Below, in pieces: positions 20,196 through 28,802 of a stretch of 64,000 nt of DNA. Position numbers and translations under genes: made by a program. Numbering within the stretch: position 1 is the stretch's first letter; every line of letters begins with the position of its first letter. The notes under the pieces are model-generated. The model worked only from the letters and a program-made list of their open reading frames with translations. It was not told the DNA's origin and searched no databases. The DNA comes from Gemmatimonadota bacterium (GTDB lineage: Bacteria; Gemmatimonadota; Gemmatimonadetes; Gemmatimonadales; Gemmatimonadaceae): positions 124,001 to 188,000 of the forward strand of contig JACPPC010000001.1 in assembly GCA_016191225.1 (NCBI GenBank). The letters run 5' to 3'.

Positions 20196-21601
20196 TGGGC
20201 ACCTCCCTTCACCATCAGGTCGGCCTTCCCCATCGGCACCACGGTGAGCACGACCTTCCGTTGCGTGAGGTAGGCGCGCGCGGCCTTCCGGATGTCGGCG
20301 GGGGAGAGCGCGGCGAAGCGCGCCGCATCCTGCTGCACGTAGTCCGGCGTGCCGGTGAGCTGGTTGTAGCGGTTGAAGGCGTCGGCGCGCGAGAGCATCC
20401 CCGCCAGTCCGTCGAGCATCCCCGCCACGAGGGTGTTGCGGGCCCGATCGAACTCGCGCGGCGTCGCCCCGTCGGCGACCAGCTTCGCCACCTCCTCGTC
20501 CACCATCGCCGCGACCCTCGCCGGTTCGCTGCCGGGGCGCATCGTGAGCTGGATCGTGAACTGGCTGCCGAGGCGCTGGCTCCCCTGGCTGGCCCGCACG
20601 TCCTGGGCCAGCTGCGTCTCGTACACGAGGCGCTTGTAGAGCCGCGAGCCCTTGCCCCGCGCGAGCACCATCGCCACGAGGTCGAGGGCGGCGTCGTCGG
20701 CGGTGAGGGCCCTCGCCGAGTGCCACATCCAGGTCACGCGCGGCAGCTGCACGCGGTCCTCGAGCACGAGGTACTTGTCGGCGTCGAGCACGACGGGGGC
20801 GGGCGATGGACGCGCCGGCATCGTGGGACCGCGCGGAATGCCGCCGAAGAGGCGGCGCACCAGGGCCAGGGCCGAGTCGCGCCGGAAGTCGCCGGCGATC
20901 ACCAGCGAGGCGTTGTTGGGGGCGTAGTAGGTGCGGAAGAAGCCCTTCACGTCGTCGAGCGCCGCCGCCGAGAGGTCGGCCATCGAGCCGATCGTCGGCC
21001 AGGAGTAGGGATGCCCCGCGGGGTAGGCGGCGGCCAGCAGGGTCTCGTAGCTCCGTCCGTACGGCTGGTTGTCGTAGTTCTGCCGGCGCTCGTTCTTCAC
21101 GACCTCGCGCTGCAGGTCGAGCTTGGCCTGGTCCATGGTGGGGAGCAGGTAGCCCATCCGATCGGCCTCGAGCCAGAGCGCCAGCGGGAGGGCATTGCTC
21201 GGCATCGTTTCGTAGTACGTGGTGCGGTCCTGGTTGGTGGTGCCGTTGTTGTTGCCGCCGGCCGCCTCCAGCCATGTGTCGAACCGGCCCACCGGCACGT
21301 GCTCCGAGCCCATGAACATGATGTGCTCGAAGAGGTGCGCGAAGCCGGTGCGGCCGACCTTCTCGTCGCCGCTCCCGACCTTGTAGTAGACGTGCACGGC
21401 GACGAGGGGGACGCCGTGGTCCTCGTGCAGGATCACCTCGAGGCCGTTGTCGAGCGTGACCTTCTCGACGGCGAGCCGCGGGACGGCGACCTGCGCGCCC
21501 ACCGGGGCGGCGAGCGCGAGGCAGGCCAGGGCGGCGACGGAACGCGCGACGGTGCGCGCCGTGCCGTGCACGGCGTGGTCGATGAGACGGCTGGGGGGCA
21601 T
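20192..21601 (-). CDS. Secreted M16-family zinc metallopeptidase (catalytic partner)
   Basis: A 469-residue peptidase. After a signal peptide ending near PVGAQ, the sequence VTLDNGLEVILHEDHGVP leads into the inverted zinc motif HLFEH (in FAHLFEHIMFMGS). The downstream third ligand Glu lies in the helix around REVVKNERRQNYDNQPYG, as in insulinase-type enzymes. The Shine-Dalgarno AGGTGA lies about eight bases before the ATG. It probably acts in the periplasm on peptides or small proteins. It is followed, with a GTGA overlap, by the zinc-less M16 protein and preceded by a YceI gene on the same strand. Confidence 0.93.
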   Translation of the reverse strand: MPPSRLIDHAVHGTARTVARSVAALACLALAAPVGAQVAVPRLAVEKVTLDNGLEVILHEDHGVPLVAVHVYYKVGSGDEKVGRTGFAHLFEHIMFMGSEHVPVGRFDTWLEAAGGNNNGTTNQDRTTYYETMPSNALPLALWLEADRMGYLLPTMDQAKLDLQREVVKNERRQNYDNQPYGRSYETLLAAAYPAGHPYSWPTIGSMADLSAAALDDVKGFFRTYYAPNNASLVIAGDFRRDSALALVRRLFGGIPRGPTMPARPSPAPVVLDADKYLVLEDRVQLPRVTWMWHSARALTADDAALDLVAMVLARGKGSRLYKRLVYETQLAQDVRASQGSQRLGSQFTIQLTMRPGSEPARVAAMVDEEVAKLVADGATPREFDRARNTLVAGMLDGLAGMLSRADAFNRYNQLTGTPDYVQQDAARFAALSPADIRKAARAYLTQRKVVLTVVPMGKADLMVKGGAQ

Positions 21602-21609
21602 GTCGGGAT

Positions 21610-22164
21610 TCACCTGGGGGGTTCGAGAATCGAGATCTGGAACTGCACCTCGACCTCCTCGGAGACGCGATTGATGGTGCCAAGATACTTCACGCCGAAC
21701 GGCATGCGATTGAGCGTGAAGGTGCCCTTGAAGCGGCGGCGGTTGCCCTCGGCGAAGGCGAGCTGCGTCGGGACCACGATTTCCCTCGTCACGCCGCGCA
21801 TCGTCAGGTCGCCGGTGATCTCCCACCTGTCGTCGCCGGCGGCCGCGATCCTGCGCGACACGAAGGTGATCGTGGGGAACGAGTCGGCGGCGAAGAAGTC
21901 GTTCGACTTGAGGTGGTTGTCGCGGCGGTCGTTGCGGGTGGTGATCGACTTGACGTCGATGGTGATCTTCACCGTCGACGCCGGCACGTCCTCGGGGACG
22001 AACCGGACCTCGGCCTCCCAGGCCCCGAAGTAGCCGTGCGCCGACAGGAATCGCGCCTCGGCGCTGAAGTTGATCTCGCTGTGCGCGCGGTCGACGGTCC
22101 AGGCCTTGGCCTGTGGCGGCGTGACGGGGAGGAACAACAGCAGGGCGGCCAACAGCGCGTGCAT
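21610..22164 (-). CDS. YceI-family periplasmic lipocalin-like protein
   Basis: A 184-residue protein with a signal peptide (MHALLAALLLFLPVTPPQAK). The YceI pattern is clear: WTVDRAHSEINFSA, FGAWEAEVRF, SNDFFAADSFPTITFVS, LTMRGVTREIVVP. YceI proteins are eight-stranded barrels that bind polyisoprenoid-type lipids; cellular roles vary. The stop lies eight bases before the M16 peptidase start, so it is probably the first gene of that operon. On this strand GGTTATTCT near 22262-22270 could supply a -10 element; evidence for it is weak. Confidence 0.9.
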   Translation of the reverse strand: MHALLAALLLFLPVTPPQAKAWTVDRAHSEINFSAEARFLSAHGYFGAWEAEVRFVPEDVPASTVKITIDVKSITTRNDRRDNHLKSNDFFAADSFPTITFVSRRIAAAGDDRWEITGDLTMRGVTREIVVPTQLAFAEGNRRRFKGTFTLNRMPFGVKYLGTINRVSEEVEVQFQISILEPPR

Positions 22165-22328
22165 CGGGCAACTCCCGGGAAAGTCGGCCGGTCGAGGGGG
22201 CCGCGCGGGCCTGGCACCCACCTCGCGACGAGCCGGCGCGCGACGGCCAGCCGCTGCTGGGAGAATAACCGCCCCGCGCGCACCGGTTCCATGTCGCGCG
22301 ATGGCCTCGAGCGGGCGTGCGACCCGTT

Positions 22329-23711
22329 CTACGCGCGGGCCTCCGCCAGCGCTGCACGGTACGGCCGGCGCGCCGCCAGCATGCACGCCAGCGCGAGGCC
22401 ATGCCCCACCGCGGCGAGGATCGCCAGCGAGTACCGGATGGACAGGTCGTCGTGAAACAGGCGCTCGGTGAGGAGCGCGACGACCCACGGCCCGAGGGCC
22501 AGCCCAAGCAGGTTTGTGACCATGAGGAAGAGCGCCGACAGCCGGCCGCGAATCCGGTTGGGCGCGACGCCGTTGATCGCCGCCGCCGTCACGCCGAACG
22601 GGAAGGCGGCCGGGAAGTTCACCACCGCCAGCACGGCCGCGGCGCCGACACCCGTCGGCATCAGCGGAAAGAGGGTCGCCGCGACCCCCATCGCGAGCGA
22701 CCCGGCGAGGAAGACCACGAGGTCGGCGTCGGCCCGGCCCCGCCCGCGCATCCGGTCGGCCCACCAGCCGCCGAACAGCGCCCCCGCCACCCCGATCGTG
22801 ATCGTGAAGGTGCCAGCCACGAGGCCGGCCTGCGCGGTGCTCCAGCCGTGCGTCCGCTGGAAGAAGGTCGGGAGCCACGAGGCGATGCCGTTGTTCACCG
22901 TCGCGAAGGAGGCGACGCCGAGGGTGAAGGTGGCGAGCATGAACCGGTGCCGGCGGAGGAAGGCCAGCAGTTCCTCCTTGTCGTCCTGAGCGGAGCGAAG
23001 GACCTGCTTTGCCGGCGCAAGCGGCTCCTTCGCTTCGCTCCGGATGACTGCTGAACGTCGCCTCGGCTCCGGCAGCAATCCCGTCACCATCGCGATCACC
23101 AGCCCCGGTGCCCCGACGGCGAGGAACATCGCCTGCCAGGGCTTCAGCTCCCCCAGCAACGGCACCGACCAGGCGGTCGCCGCGCCGATCGCCGCCACCA
23201 GCGCGCCCCCGACCACGTTCGCCGTGCCCGCCCCGAGGAAGATCCCGAGCGAGAAGGTCGACATCGCCGTCGCCAGCCGGCGCGGCGGGAAGGCGTCGGC
23301 GATCATCGAGTAGGCGGCTGGCCAGAGGCCGGCCTCGCCGATCGCGACCCCCATCCGCGCCAGGAACAGCGCCCCGAACGACCGCGCCGCGGCGCAGCTC
23401 ATCGTCGTCACGCTCCAGACGGCGATGCTCGCGGCAATGATCCCCCGGCGGCTCTTCCGGTCGGCCAGCCAGCCGATCGGCACGCCCGCGACGGCGTAGA
23501 ACAGCGCGAACGGGAGGCCGAGCAGGAGCCCCATCTGCGTCTCGCTCACGTGCAGGTCGGCGCGGATGGGCGTCACCAGCAGGGCGAGCACGAACCGGTC
23601 CACGAATGCCGACGCATTGGCGATGGTCAGGATCGCGACCATCGTCCAGGCAAGGCGCGGGGGTGGATAGCCCGGCTCGGCGGCGGCGGGGGCGGCTGGT
23701 GTGGCGCTCAT
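22329..23711 (-). CDS. MFS transporter with an in-frame palindromic repeat in its central loop
   Basis: A 460-residue major facilitator protein with twelve predicted membrane helices. The MFS signature loops are present: GWLADRKSRRG between helices 2 and 3, and GGWWADRMRGRGR in the second half. It resembles the spinster/hexuronate-like group, but the substrate is not evident. Residues 222-244 (VIRSEAKEP ... LRSAQDD) are encoded by a copy of the 60-70-base interspersed repeat, placed in the cytoplasmic loop between helices 6 and 7 without breaking the frame. An array of 11-base repeats lies directly upstream of the start. Confidence 0.9.
   Translation of the reverse strand: MSATPAAPAAAEPGYPPPRLAWTMVAILTIANASAFVDRFVLALLVTPIRADLHVSETQMGLLLGLPFALFYAVAGVPIGWLADRKSRRGIIAASIAVWSVTTMSCAAARSFGALFLARMGVAIGEAGLWPAAYSMIADAFPPRRLATAMSTFSLGIFLGAGTANVVGGALVAAIGAATAWSVPLLGELKPWQAMFLAVGAPGLVIAMVTGLLPEPRRRSAVIRSEAKEPLAPAKQVLRSAQDDKEELLAFLRRHRFMLATFTLGVASFATVNNGIASWLPTFFQRTHGWSTAQAGLVAGTFTITIGVAGALFGGWWADRMRGRGRADADLVVFLAGSLAMGVAATLFPLMPTGVGAAAVLAVVNFPAAFPFGVTAAAINGVAPNRIRGRLSALFLMVTNLLGLALGPWVVALLTERLFHDDLSIRYSLAILAAVGHGLALACMLAARRPYRAALAEARA
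22981..23048. repeat. Interspersed palindromic repeat, copy A (inside the MFS coding sequence)
   Basis: Imperfect inverted arms tcgtcctgagcggagcgaag and the reverse of cttcgcttcgctccggatga surround a short centre. The same arm core (gtcNtcctgagcgNagcgaag) recurs at 26306-26374 and 30986-31046. This copy lies within a gene and adds about 23 codons in frame. Confidence 0.85.
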
Positions 23712-23720
23712 GCGAGGCTT

Positions 23721-23775
23721 ACGCGGGGTTCACGCGGGGTTCACGCGGGGTTCATCCGGGCTTCATGCGGGTGCT
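23721..23775. repeat. Tandem 11-base repeat upstream of the MFS gene
   Basis: Three perfect copies of acgcggggttc occupy 23721-23753, followed by two diverged copies (atccgggcttc and atgcgggtgct) to 23775. The period equals about one DNA helical turn, and the array begins nine bases upstream of the MFS start codon. The rest of the 269-base gap up to the FadN-type gene shows no gene. Confidence 0.8.
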
Positions 23776-23980
23776 GGACGCAAACGGGATGCGCGCCCGG
23801 CGGCAAGCGCTGTCAGGCAATGTCCCGGGACCACGCGGCGCGCTCGCGGGTCGGCGGCTTCCCCAAGCGGGGTCCGGGCACGACATTGCGGCATCGCGGC
23901 CACGCGCGCGCACCTCGCGCCGCCTCTGCGTCCGCGGATCCCGCAGGTGACGGCCCCACGCGGGCCGGTCAGGAGTGGCA

Positions 23981-26299
23981 ATGCGGATTGCGAAAGTCGG
24001 CGTCGTCGGCGCCGGCGCCATGGGGAGCGGCATCGCCGCCCTCTGCGCGAGCGCCGGTCTCCCGGTGGTCCTCCTCGACATTCCCGGCAGCGACGACCGC
24101 GGCAAGCCCGCCCGCGAGGGGCTCGCCCGGGCGGTCAAGGCCAAGCCGGCCCCCTTCATGGACGTCGCCCGGTCGGCCCTCATCGCCACCGGCAACACCG
24201 AGGACGACCTCACACTCCTCGCCGACTGCGACTGGATCGTGGAGGCGATCATCGAGCTCCCGAAGCCCAAGCAGGAGCTGTTCGCCAAGCTCGAGGCGCT
24301 CACCAAGCCCGACTGCATCATCGCCTCCAACACCAGCGGCATCCCGATGCGGGTGCTGGTCGAGGGGCGGTCCGACGCCTTCAAGCGGCGCTTCGTCGGC
24401 ACGCACTTCTTCAACCCCGTGCGCTACATGCACCTGCTGGAGGTCATCCCGACGCCGCAGACGTCGCCGGAGTGCCTTCGCGAGATGCGGGCCTTCAGCG
24501 AGCGGGTGCTCGGCAAGGGCGTGGTGCTGTGCAAGGACACGCCGGGGTTCATCGCCAACCGGCTCGGGATGGCCGGCATGGTGCGCACCATCCGCCTGAT
24601 GGAGAAGCTCGGCCTGACGATCGACGAGGTCGACACCCTCACCGGGCCCCTCGTCGGGCGTCCCAAGACGGCGAGCTTCCGCACCGGCGACCTGTCGGGA
24701 CTCGACGTCACGGCGCACGTCGCCGCGGGGCTCGCGCAAGCCACGGGCGAGGACTTCACCCTCCCCGACTGGGTGCACGGCCTCGTGAAGGCCGGCCGGC
24801 TGGGCGACAAGGCCGGCGGCGGCTACTACCGCAAGACGCCGGGCAAGGGGGGGAAGCCCGCCGTCGAGACCTATGACTGGAAGACGGGCGAGTACAAGCC
24901 GCAGCAGCGCCTCGAGACGCCGGAGCTGGCCGCGCTGATGAAGCTCCCGCTCGCCGAGCGGTTCGCGAAGCTCAAGGAGCTCCCCGGCGCCCACGGCGAG
25001 TTCGTGCGCACCTCGCTCGTCGAGAATGCCGTGTACACCATGGCCCACACCCCCGCGATCGCCTACGACCTGGTGAGCGTCGACCGCGCCCTCGAGTGGG
25101 GCTACGGCTGGGAGGCCGGGCCGTACCGCGTGATGGACATGCTCGGCGCCGACTGGCTCCGGTTCATGTGCGTGCAGATGAACCTCGACGAGCCTTCCAT
25201 CCTCGCCCAAGTGCGGGGGAGCTTCTACAAGACCGAGAAGGGGGTCGAGTACCACCTCGGCAACGACGGCGCCTACGCCCCCGTGCCGGCCGTTCCGGGC
25301 GCGCTCTCGCTGGCCGCCACCAGGCGCGCCGGCGGGATCGTCGAACAGTCGAAGGACGCCACCCTCGTGGACCTGGGCGACGGCGTGCTCTGCCTCGAGT
25401 TCACGAGCAAGATGAACACCCTTGGCGAGGGGGTGCTGCGGGCCATCCATTCGGCGCTCGACAAGGTCGGCGCCGGCCACACCGGGCTGGTGCTCGGCAA
25501 TGAGGACCCGCGCACCTTCACGGCGGGGGCGAACCTGGCCGGCGTGGCCGGCACCGTGGCCGCGGGGAAGTGGAAGGAGCTCGAGGCGGGGGCGCGCGTC
25601 TTCCAGGAGACGGCGATGCGGCTCCGGTCGAGCCCGTTTCCGGTGGTCGCGGCGCCGTTCGGCCTCACGCTGGGCGGGGGCTGCGAGTTCAGCATGCACT
25701 GCGACCGGGTGCAGGCCCACGCCGAGCTGTACATGGGGCTGGTGGAGGTCGGCGTCGGCATCCTGCCGAGTGGCGGCGGAACGAAGGAGCTGCTGTTCCG
25801 GTTCACTCAGGAGATGGAGAAGTACGAGGACGCCGACCCGTTCGAGGCGGTGAAGCGCGCCTTCAAGCTGATCACGCTGGCGATGACGAGCACCAGCGCC
25901 CACGAGGCGCGCAAGTTCGGCTTCCTGCGCGAGGGGGACCGGATCAGCATGAACCGCGACACCCTGATCGCGGATGCCAAGGCCCGCGTGCTGGACCTCG
26001 CGGCCGACTACGTGGCACCGCCGCCGCGTCGCATCCGGGCGCTCGGCGCGCAGGCGTTCGGGAACCTCAAGTACGCCCTCTGGTCGTTCAAGGAGGGCGG
26101 CCTGGCGAGCGACCACGACGTCTTCATCGGCACGCAGATCGCCTACGTGCTGTGCGGCGGCGACGGGCCGGCCCGCGAGGTGGGCGAGCAGGACATCCTC
26201 GAGCTCGAACTCGAGGGGACGCTCCGCCTGCTCGGCACCAAGGAGACGCAGGCGCGGGTGAAGCACATGCTCGAGACCGGCAAGCCGCTAAGGAACTAG
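23981..26299 (+). CDS. 3-hydroxyacyl-CoA dehydrogenase / enoyl-CoA hydratase, FadN type
   Basis: A 772-residue bifunctional beta-oxidation enzyme in the order dehydrogenase then hydratase, as in Bacillus FadN and opposite to E. coli FadB. The NAD-binding motif VGVVGAGAMGSGIAA is at the N-terminus, with SNTSGIPM and THFFNPVRYMHLLEV for the 3HCDH core. The crotonase half includes LTLGGGCEFSMHCD and the oxyanion-region GVGILPSGGGTKELL. I chose ATG 23981 because AGGAG at 23971-23975 lies five bases upstream; GTG 23975 is less likely. The thiolase gene follows after about 96 bases containing a palindromic repeat. It oxidises fatty acyl-CoA intermediates in the cytoplasm. Confidence 0.93.
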   Translation: MRIAKVGVVGAGAMGSGIAALCASAGLPVVLLDIPGSDDRGKPAREGLARAVKAKPAPFMDVARSALIATGNTEDDLTLLADCDWIVEAIIELPKPKQELFAKLEALTKPDCIIASNTSGIPMRVLVEGRSDAFKRRFVGTHFFNPVRYMHLLEVIPTPQTSPECLREMRAFSERVLGKGVVLCKDTPGFIANRLGMAGMVRTIRLMEKLGLTIDEVDTLTGPLVGRPKTASFRTGDLSGLDVTAHVAAGLAQATGEDFTLPDWVHGLVKAGRLGDKAGGGYYRKTPGKGGKPAVETYDWKTGEYKPQQRLETPELAALMKLPLAERFAKLKELPGAHGEFVRTSLVENAVYTMAHTPAIAYDLVSVDRALEWGYGWEAGPYRVMDMLGADWLRFMCVQMNLDEPSILAQVRGSFYKTEKGVEYHLGNDGAYAPVPAVPGALSLAATRRAGGIVEQSKDATLVDLGDGVLCLEFTSKMNTLGEGVLRAIHSALDKVGAGHTGLVLGNEDPRTFTAGANLAGVAGTVAAGKWKELEAGARVFQETAMRLRSSPFPVVAAPFGLTLGGGCEFSMHCDRVQAHAELYMGLVEVGVGILPSGGGTKELLFRFTQEMEKYEDADPFEAVKRAFKLITLAMTSTSAHEARKFGFLREGDRISMNRDTLIADAKARVLDLAADYVAPPPRRIRALGAQAFGNLKYALWSFKEGGLASDHDVFIGTQIAYVLCGGDGPAREVGEQDILELELEGTLRLLGTKETQARVKHMLETGKPLRN

Positions 26300-26305
26300 C
26301 CCCCT

Positions 26306-26374
26306 GTCATCCTGAGCGAAGCGAAGGATCCGCTTTCGCTGCACAAGCAGGCCCTTCGCTTCGCTCAGGGCGAC
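26306..26374. repeat. Interspersed palindromic repeat, copy B (intergenic)
   Basis: Arms gtcatcctgagcgaagcgaa and the reverse of ttcgcttcgctcagggcgac match over about 23 bases with two or three mismatches, enclosing about 20 bases. It fills most of the space between the fadN-type and thiolase genes and would form a stable hairpin in the shared transcript. Confidence 0.88.
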
Positions 26375-26395
26375 AACACAGAAGAGGACCGACCG

Positions 26396-27565
26396 ATGAC
26401 CGATGCCGTGATCGTTTCCGCCGTCCGCAGCGCCGTCGCGCGGGGCAAGAAGGATGGCTCCCTGTTCAACGTCGCCCCCGTCGAGCTCTCCGGCGAGGTG
26501 ATGCGCGCCGCCGTCAACCGCGTGAAGCTCGACCCCGCCGAGCTCGAGGACGTGATCTGGGGGTGCGCCTACCCCGAGGGGTCGCAGGGGCTCAACTTCG
26601 CCCGCACCGCGGTGTTCAAGGCCGGCTTCCCGGTCGACGTCCCGGCGGCGACCATCAACCGGTTCTGCTCGAGCGGGCTGCAGACGGTGGCCATGGCGGC
26701 GCAGCAGATCATGAGCGGCATGGCCGACGTGGTGCTCGCCGGTGGCTGCGAGATGATGAGCCAGGTGCCGATGAGCGGCTTCCACCCGCGCATGGAGCCA
26801 GACCTCACCGAGAGCTACATCGGCATGGGCTTCACCGCCGAGCGGGTGGCCGAGCGCTGGAAGATCGGCCGCGAGGCGCAGGACGTCTTCGCCGCCGAGT
26901 CGCACCGCAAGGCGGGCGTCGCCCTCGGCAAGGACGTGTTCAAGGGCGAGATCGTGCCGATCGACACCGAGTCGGTGAGCTGGGAGGGGAGCAGGAAGGT
27001 CGTCACCAAGGGGAGCTTCTCGCGCGACGAGCTTCCCCGCCCCGACTCGACGGTCGAGAAACTCGCCAAGCTCCCGGCGGCGTTCAAGGCCAAGGGCACG
27101 GTGACCGCCGGCAACGCGTCGCCGTTCAGCGACGGCGCGGCGGCGGTGCTGCTGATGAGCGGCACGCGGGCCAAGGCGCTCGGCCTCAAGCCGCTGGCGC
27201 GCTTTGTGACCTTCGCGGTGGCCGGCGTCGAGCCCGACATCATGGGCGTGGGCCCGATCAAGGCCGTCCCCAAGGCGCTCAAGAAGGCCGGCCTCAAGCT
27301 CGACGAGATGAAGCTGATCGAGTTCAACGAGGCCTTCTCGGCCCAGGCGCTGGCGGTGATCCAGGAGCTGCAGATGGACCAGTCGCGGATCAACGTGAAC
27401 GGCGGCGCGATCGCCCTCGGGCACCCGCTGGGCGCGACCGGGGCCAAGCTCACGACGCAGCTGGTGCACGAGCTCGGCCGCCGCGGCGGCGGCATGGGGA
27501 TGGTGACCATGTGCATCGGCGGCGGGATGGGGGCGGCGGGGATCCTCGAGGTGATGGCGGCGTAG
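26396..27565 (+). CDS. fadA: Acetyl-CoA C-acyltransferase (3-ketoacyl-CoA thiolase)
   Basis: A 389-residue thiolase. The nucleophile Cys91 lies in INRFCSSGLQTV; the catalytic His is in NVNGGAIALGHPLGATGAK, and the second Cys is in VTMCIGGGMGAAG. Together with the upstream FadN-type protein it completes the fatty-acid beta-oxidation cycle, releasing acetyl-CoA. Length and motifs are typical. A weak Shine-Dalgarno (AGAGGA) precedes the ATG. The exact chain-length preference cannot be read. Confidence 0.93.
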   Translation: MTDAVIVSAVRSAVARGKKDGSLFNVAPVELSGEVMRAAVNRVKLDPAELEDVIWGCAYPEGSQGLNFARTAVFKAGFPVDVPAATINRFCSSGLQTVAMAAQQIMSGMADVVLAGGCEMMSQVPMSGFHPRMEPDLTESYIGMGFTAERVAERWKIGREAQDVFAAESHRKAGVALGKDVFKGEIVPIDTESVSWEGSRKVVTKGSFSRDELPRPDSTVEKLAKLPAAFKAKGTVTAGNASPFSDGAAAVLLMSGTRAKALGLKPLARFVTFAVAGVEPDIMGVGPIKAVPKALKKAGLKLDEMKLIEFNEAFSAQALAVIQELQMDQSRINVNGGAIALGHPLGATGAKLTTQLVHELGRRGGGMGMVTMCIGGGMGAAGILEVMAA

Positions 27566-27601
27566 CGCGGCCCGTTCCAACCCTTCGGGCCGGTCGCGCC
27601 A

Positions 27602-27635
27602 CTCACGGGCACTCCATCTCTGGAGTGTCCGTGAG
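27602..27635 (+). promoter_or_regulatory. Hairpin enclosing the ribosome-binding site and GTG start of the next gene
   Basis: ctcacgggcactcca (27602-27616) and tggagtgtccgtgag (27621-27635) pair over 15 positions with one G-U wobble and a four-base loop (tctc). The right arm contains the GGAG ribosome-binding site (27622-27625) and the start codon GTG (27631-27633). There is no following T-run, so an intrinsic terminator for the thiolase gene is less likely than a translational control element. Confidence 0.75.
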
Positions 27636-28275
27636 AACCGCCCTGGCCGTCCTGCTCCTCGCCCCCGCCGCACTCGAGGCGCGGGGGCTCCCCAAGCCGG
27701 TCGAGCCCACCGCGCCGATCGTCCTCTCGCGGGCCGACGAAATCCGGCTCGCCCGCAGCGCGGCACCCGCGAGCGTCTCGGCCGAGGCCCGGGTCTGGGT
27801 CCTGTCCAACGGCCGCTACGAGGTCGTCGAGCCGGGGACCAGCGGCGCCGCCTGCTTCGTGGCGCGCAGCCAGCGGCTCTCGCTCGAGCCCGAGTGCGGC
27901 GACACCGAGGCGGAAGCGACCTGGTTCACCGTGGAGCGCTGGCAGGTCGAGCAGCGGCTGGCGGGGCGCACCCCGGCCGAGGTCGACCGGACCACGCGGG
28001 ACTCGCTCGCCGCCGGCCGCTCTCGCGTGCCGCGTCGCCCGGCGACGGTGTACATGATGTCGAGCGCGCAGGTGCTGTACGACGAGAACGGCAAGTTCGC
28101 CGGCCGCTGGATGCCGCACACCATGCTGTACTTCCCGAACCTGAACGCCACCGACCTCGGCGTCGCCGCGGGCCACTCGGACCATGCGGCGCCGTCGGTG
28201 GACCGGCCCGGGACGCCGTGGTCGAACATCGTCACCGTCGTGCGGTCGTGGGTCGATCCCGCCCCGGCGCCGTGA
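27631..28275 (+). CDS. Secreted protein of unknown function
   Basis: A 214-residue protein with a short signal peptide (GTG start, RTALAVLLLAPAALEARG). The mature part has no family I recognise. It contains two Cys (near CFVARS and ECGDTE) that could pair, and a C-terminal stretch VLYDENGKFAGRWMPHTMLY. The start is fixed by the signal peptide and by GGAG five bases upstream, both of which lie inside a strong hairpin. Its stop overlaps the start of an ECF sigma factor gene (GTGA), suggesting a joint signalling or regulated-output unit; this is inference. Confidence 0.75.
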   Translation: MRTALAVLLLAPAALEARGLPKPVEPTAPIVLSRADEIRLARSAAPASVSAEARVWVLSNGRYEVVEPGTSGAACFVARSQRLSLEPECGDTEAEATWFTVERWQVEQRLAGRTPAEVDRTTRDSLAAGRSRVPRRPATVYMMSSAQVLYDENGKFAGRWMPHTMLYFPNLNATDLGVAAGHSDHAAPSVDRPGTPWSNIVTVVRSWVDPAPAP

Positions 28276-28802
28276 CGGACCTGCCCGCTCCGCCGCGCGA
28301 CCGCGGCGACGACCTGGCGCTCGTGCGGCGGTTCCTCGAGTCGCGCGGCGAGGAGGCCTTTCGCCCGCTCTACCGCGCCCATACGCCGTCGCTGTATGCC
28401 CTCGCGCTGCGCCTCGCCGGCGGCGACGTGGCGGAAGCCGAGGACCTTTTGCAGGAGGCCTGGACGCGCGCCGTGCGCGCCCTGGGCGGCTTTCGCGCCG
28501 ACTCGGCACTGCGCACCTGGCTGGGCGGCTTCGTGGTGAACGCGCGCCGCGAGCGGATTCGCTCCGCCTGGCGCACCGTGGACGCCGACCTCGATTACGT
28601 GGCCGCCGCACCGGGCACACCCGCCCTCGTCGTGGACCTTGAGCGGGCGATCGATGTCCTCCCGCGCGGCGCCCGCGACGTCTTCGTGCTGTTCGACGTC
28701 GAGGGCCATACCCACCAGGAAATATCCGGGCTGCTGGGCATCTCGCCCGGTACCTCGAAGAGCCAACTGTCGCGCGCGCGGGACTCGAGGACGAGGTCGT
28801 GA
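28272..28802 (+). CDS. ECF-type RNA polymerase sigma factor
   Basis: A 176-residue sigma-70 family protein. Region 2 is seen as EEAFRPLYRAHTPSLYALAL and AEDLLQEAWTRAVRAL, and region 4 as LPRGARDVFVLFDVEGHTHQ with the helix-turn-helix LLGISPGTSKSQLSRAR. It ends soon after region 4. It directs RNA polymerase to a set of promoters in response to an unknown signal. The neighbour downstream is not a recognisable zinc-binding anti-sigma factor but a membrane-anchored YCII-like protein. Overlaps of GTGA type on both sides tie the three genes together. Confidence 0.92.
   Translation: MTDLPAPPRDRGDDLALVRRFLESRGEEAFRPLYRAHTPSLYALALRLAGGDVAEAEDLLQEAWTRAVRALGGFRADSALRTWLGGFVVNARRERIRSAWRTVDADLDYVAAAPGTPALVVDLERAIDVLPRGARDVFVLFDVEGHTHQEISGLLGISPGTSKSQLSRARDSRTRS

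Noticed and set aside
23721..23775. Possible CRISPR or minisatellite array
   Set aside because: The units are 11 bases with no spacers, and no cas genes are nearby, so it is recorded only as a short tandem repeat.
26306..26374. Palindrome as an intrinsic terminator of the FadN-type gene
   Set aside because: There is no T-run after the stem, and the same element occurs inside a coding sequence, so it is treated as a dispersed repeat.
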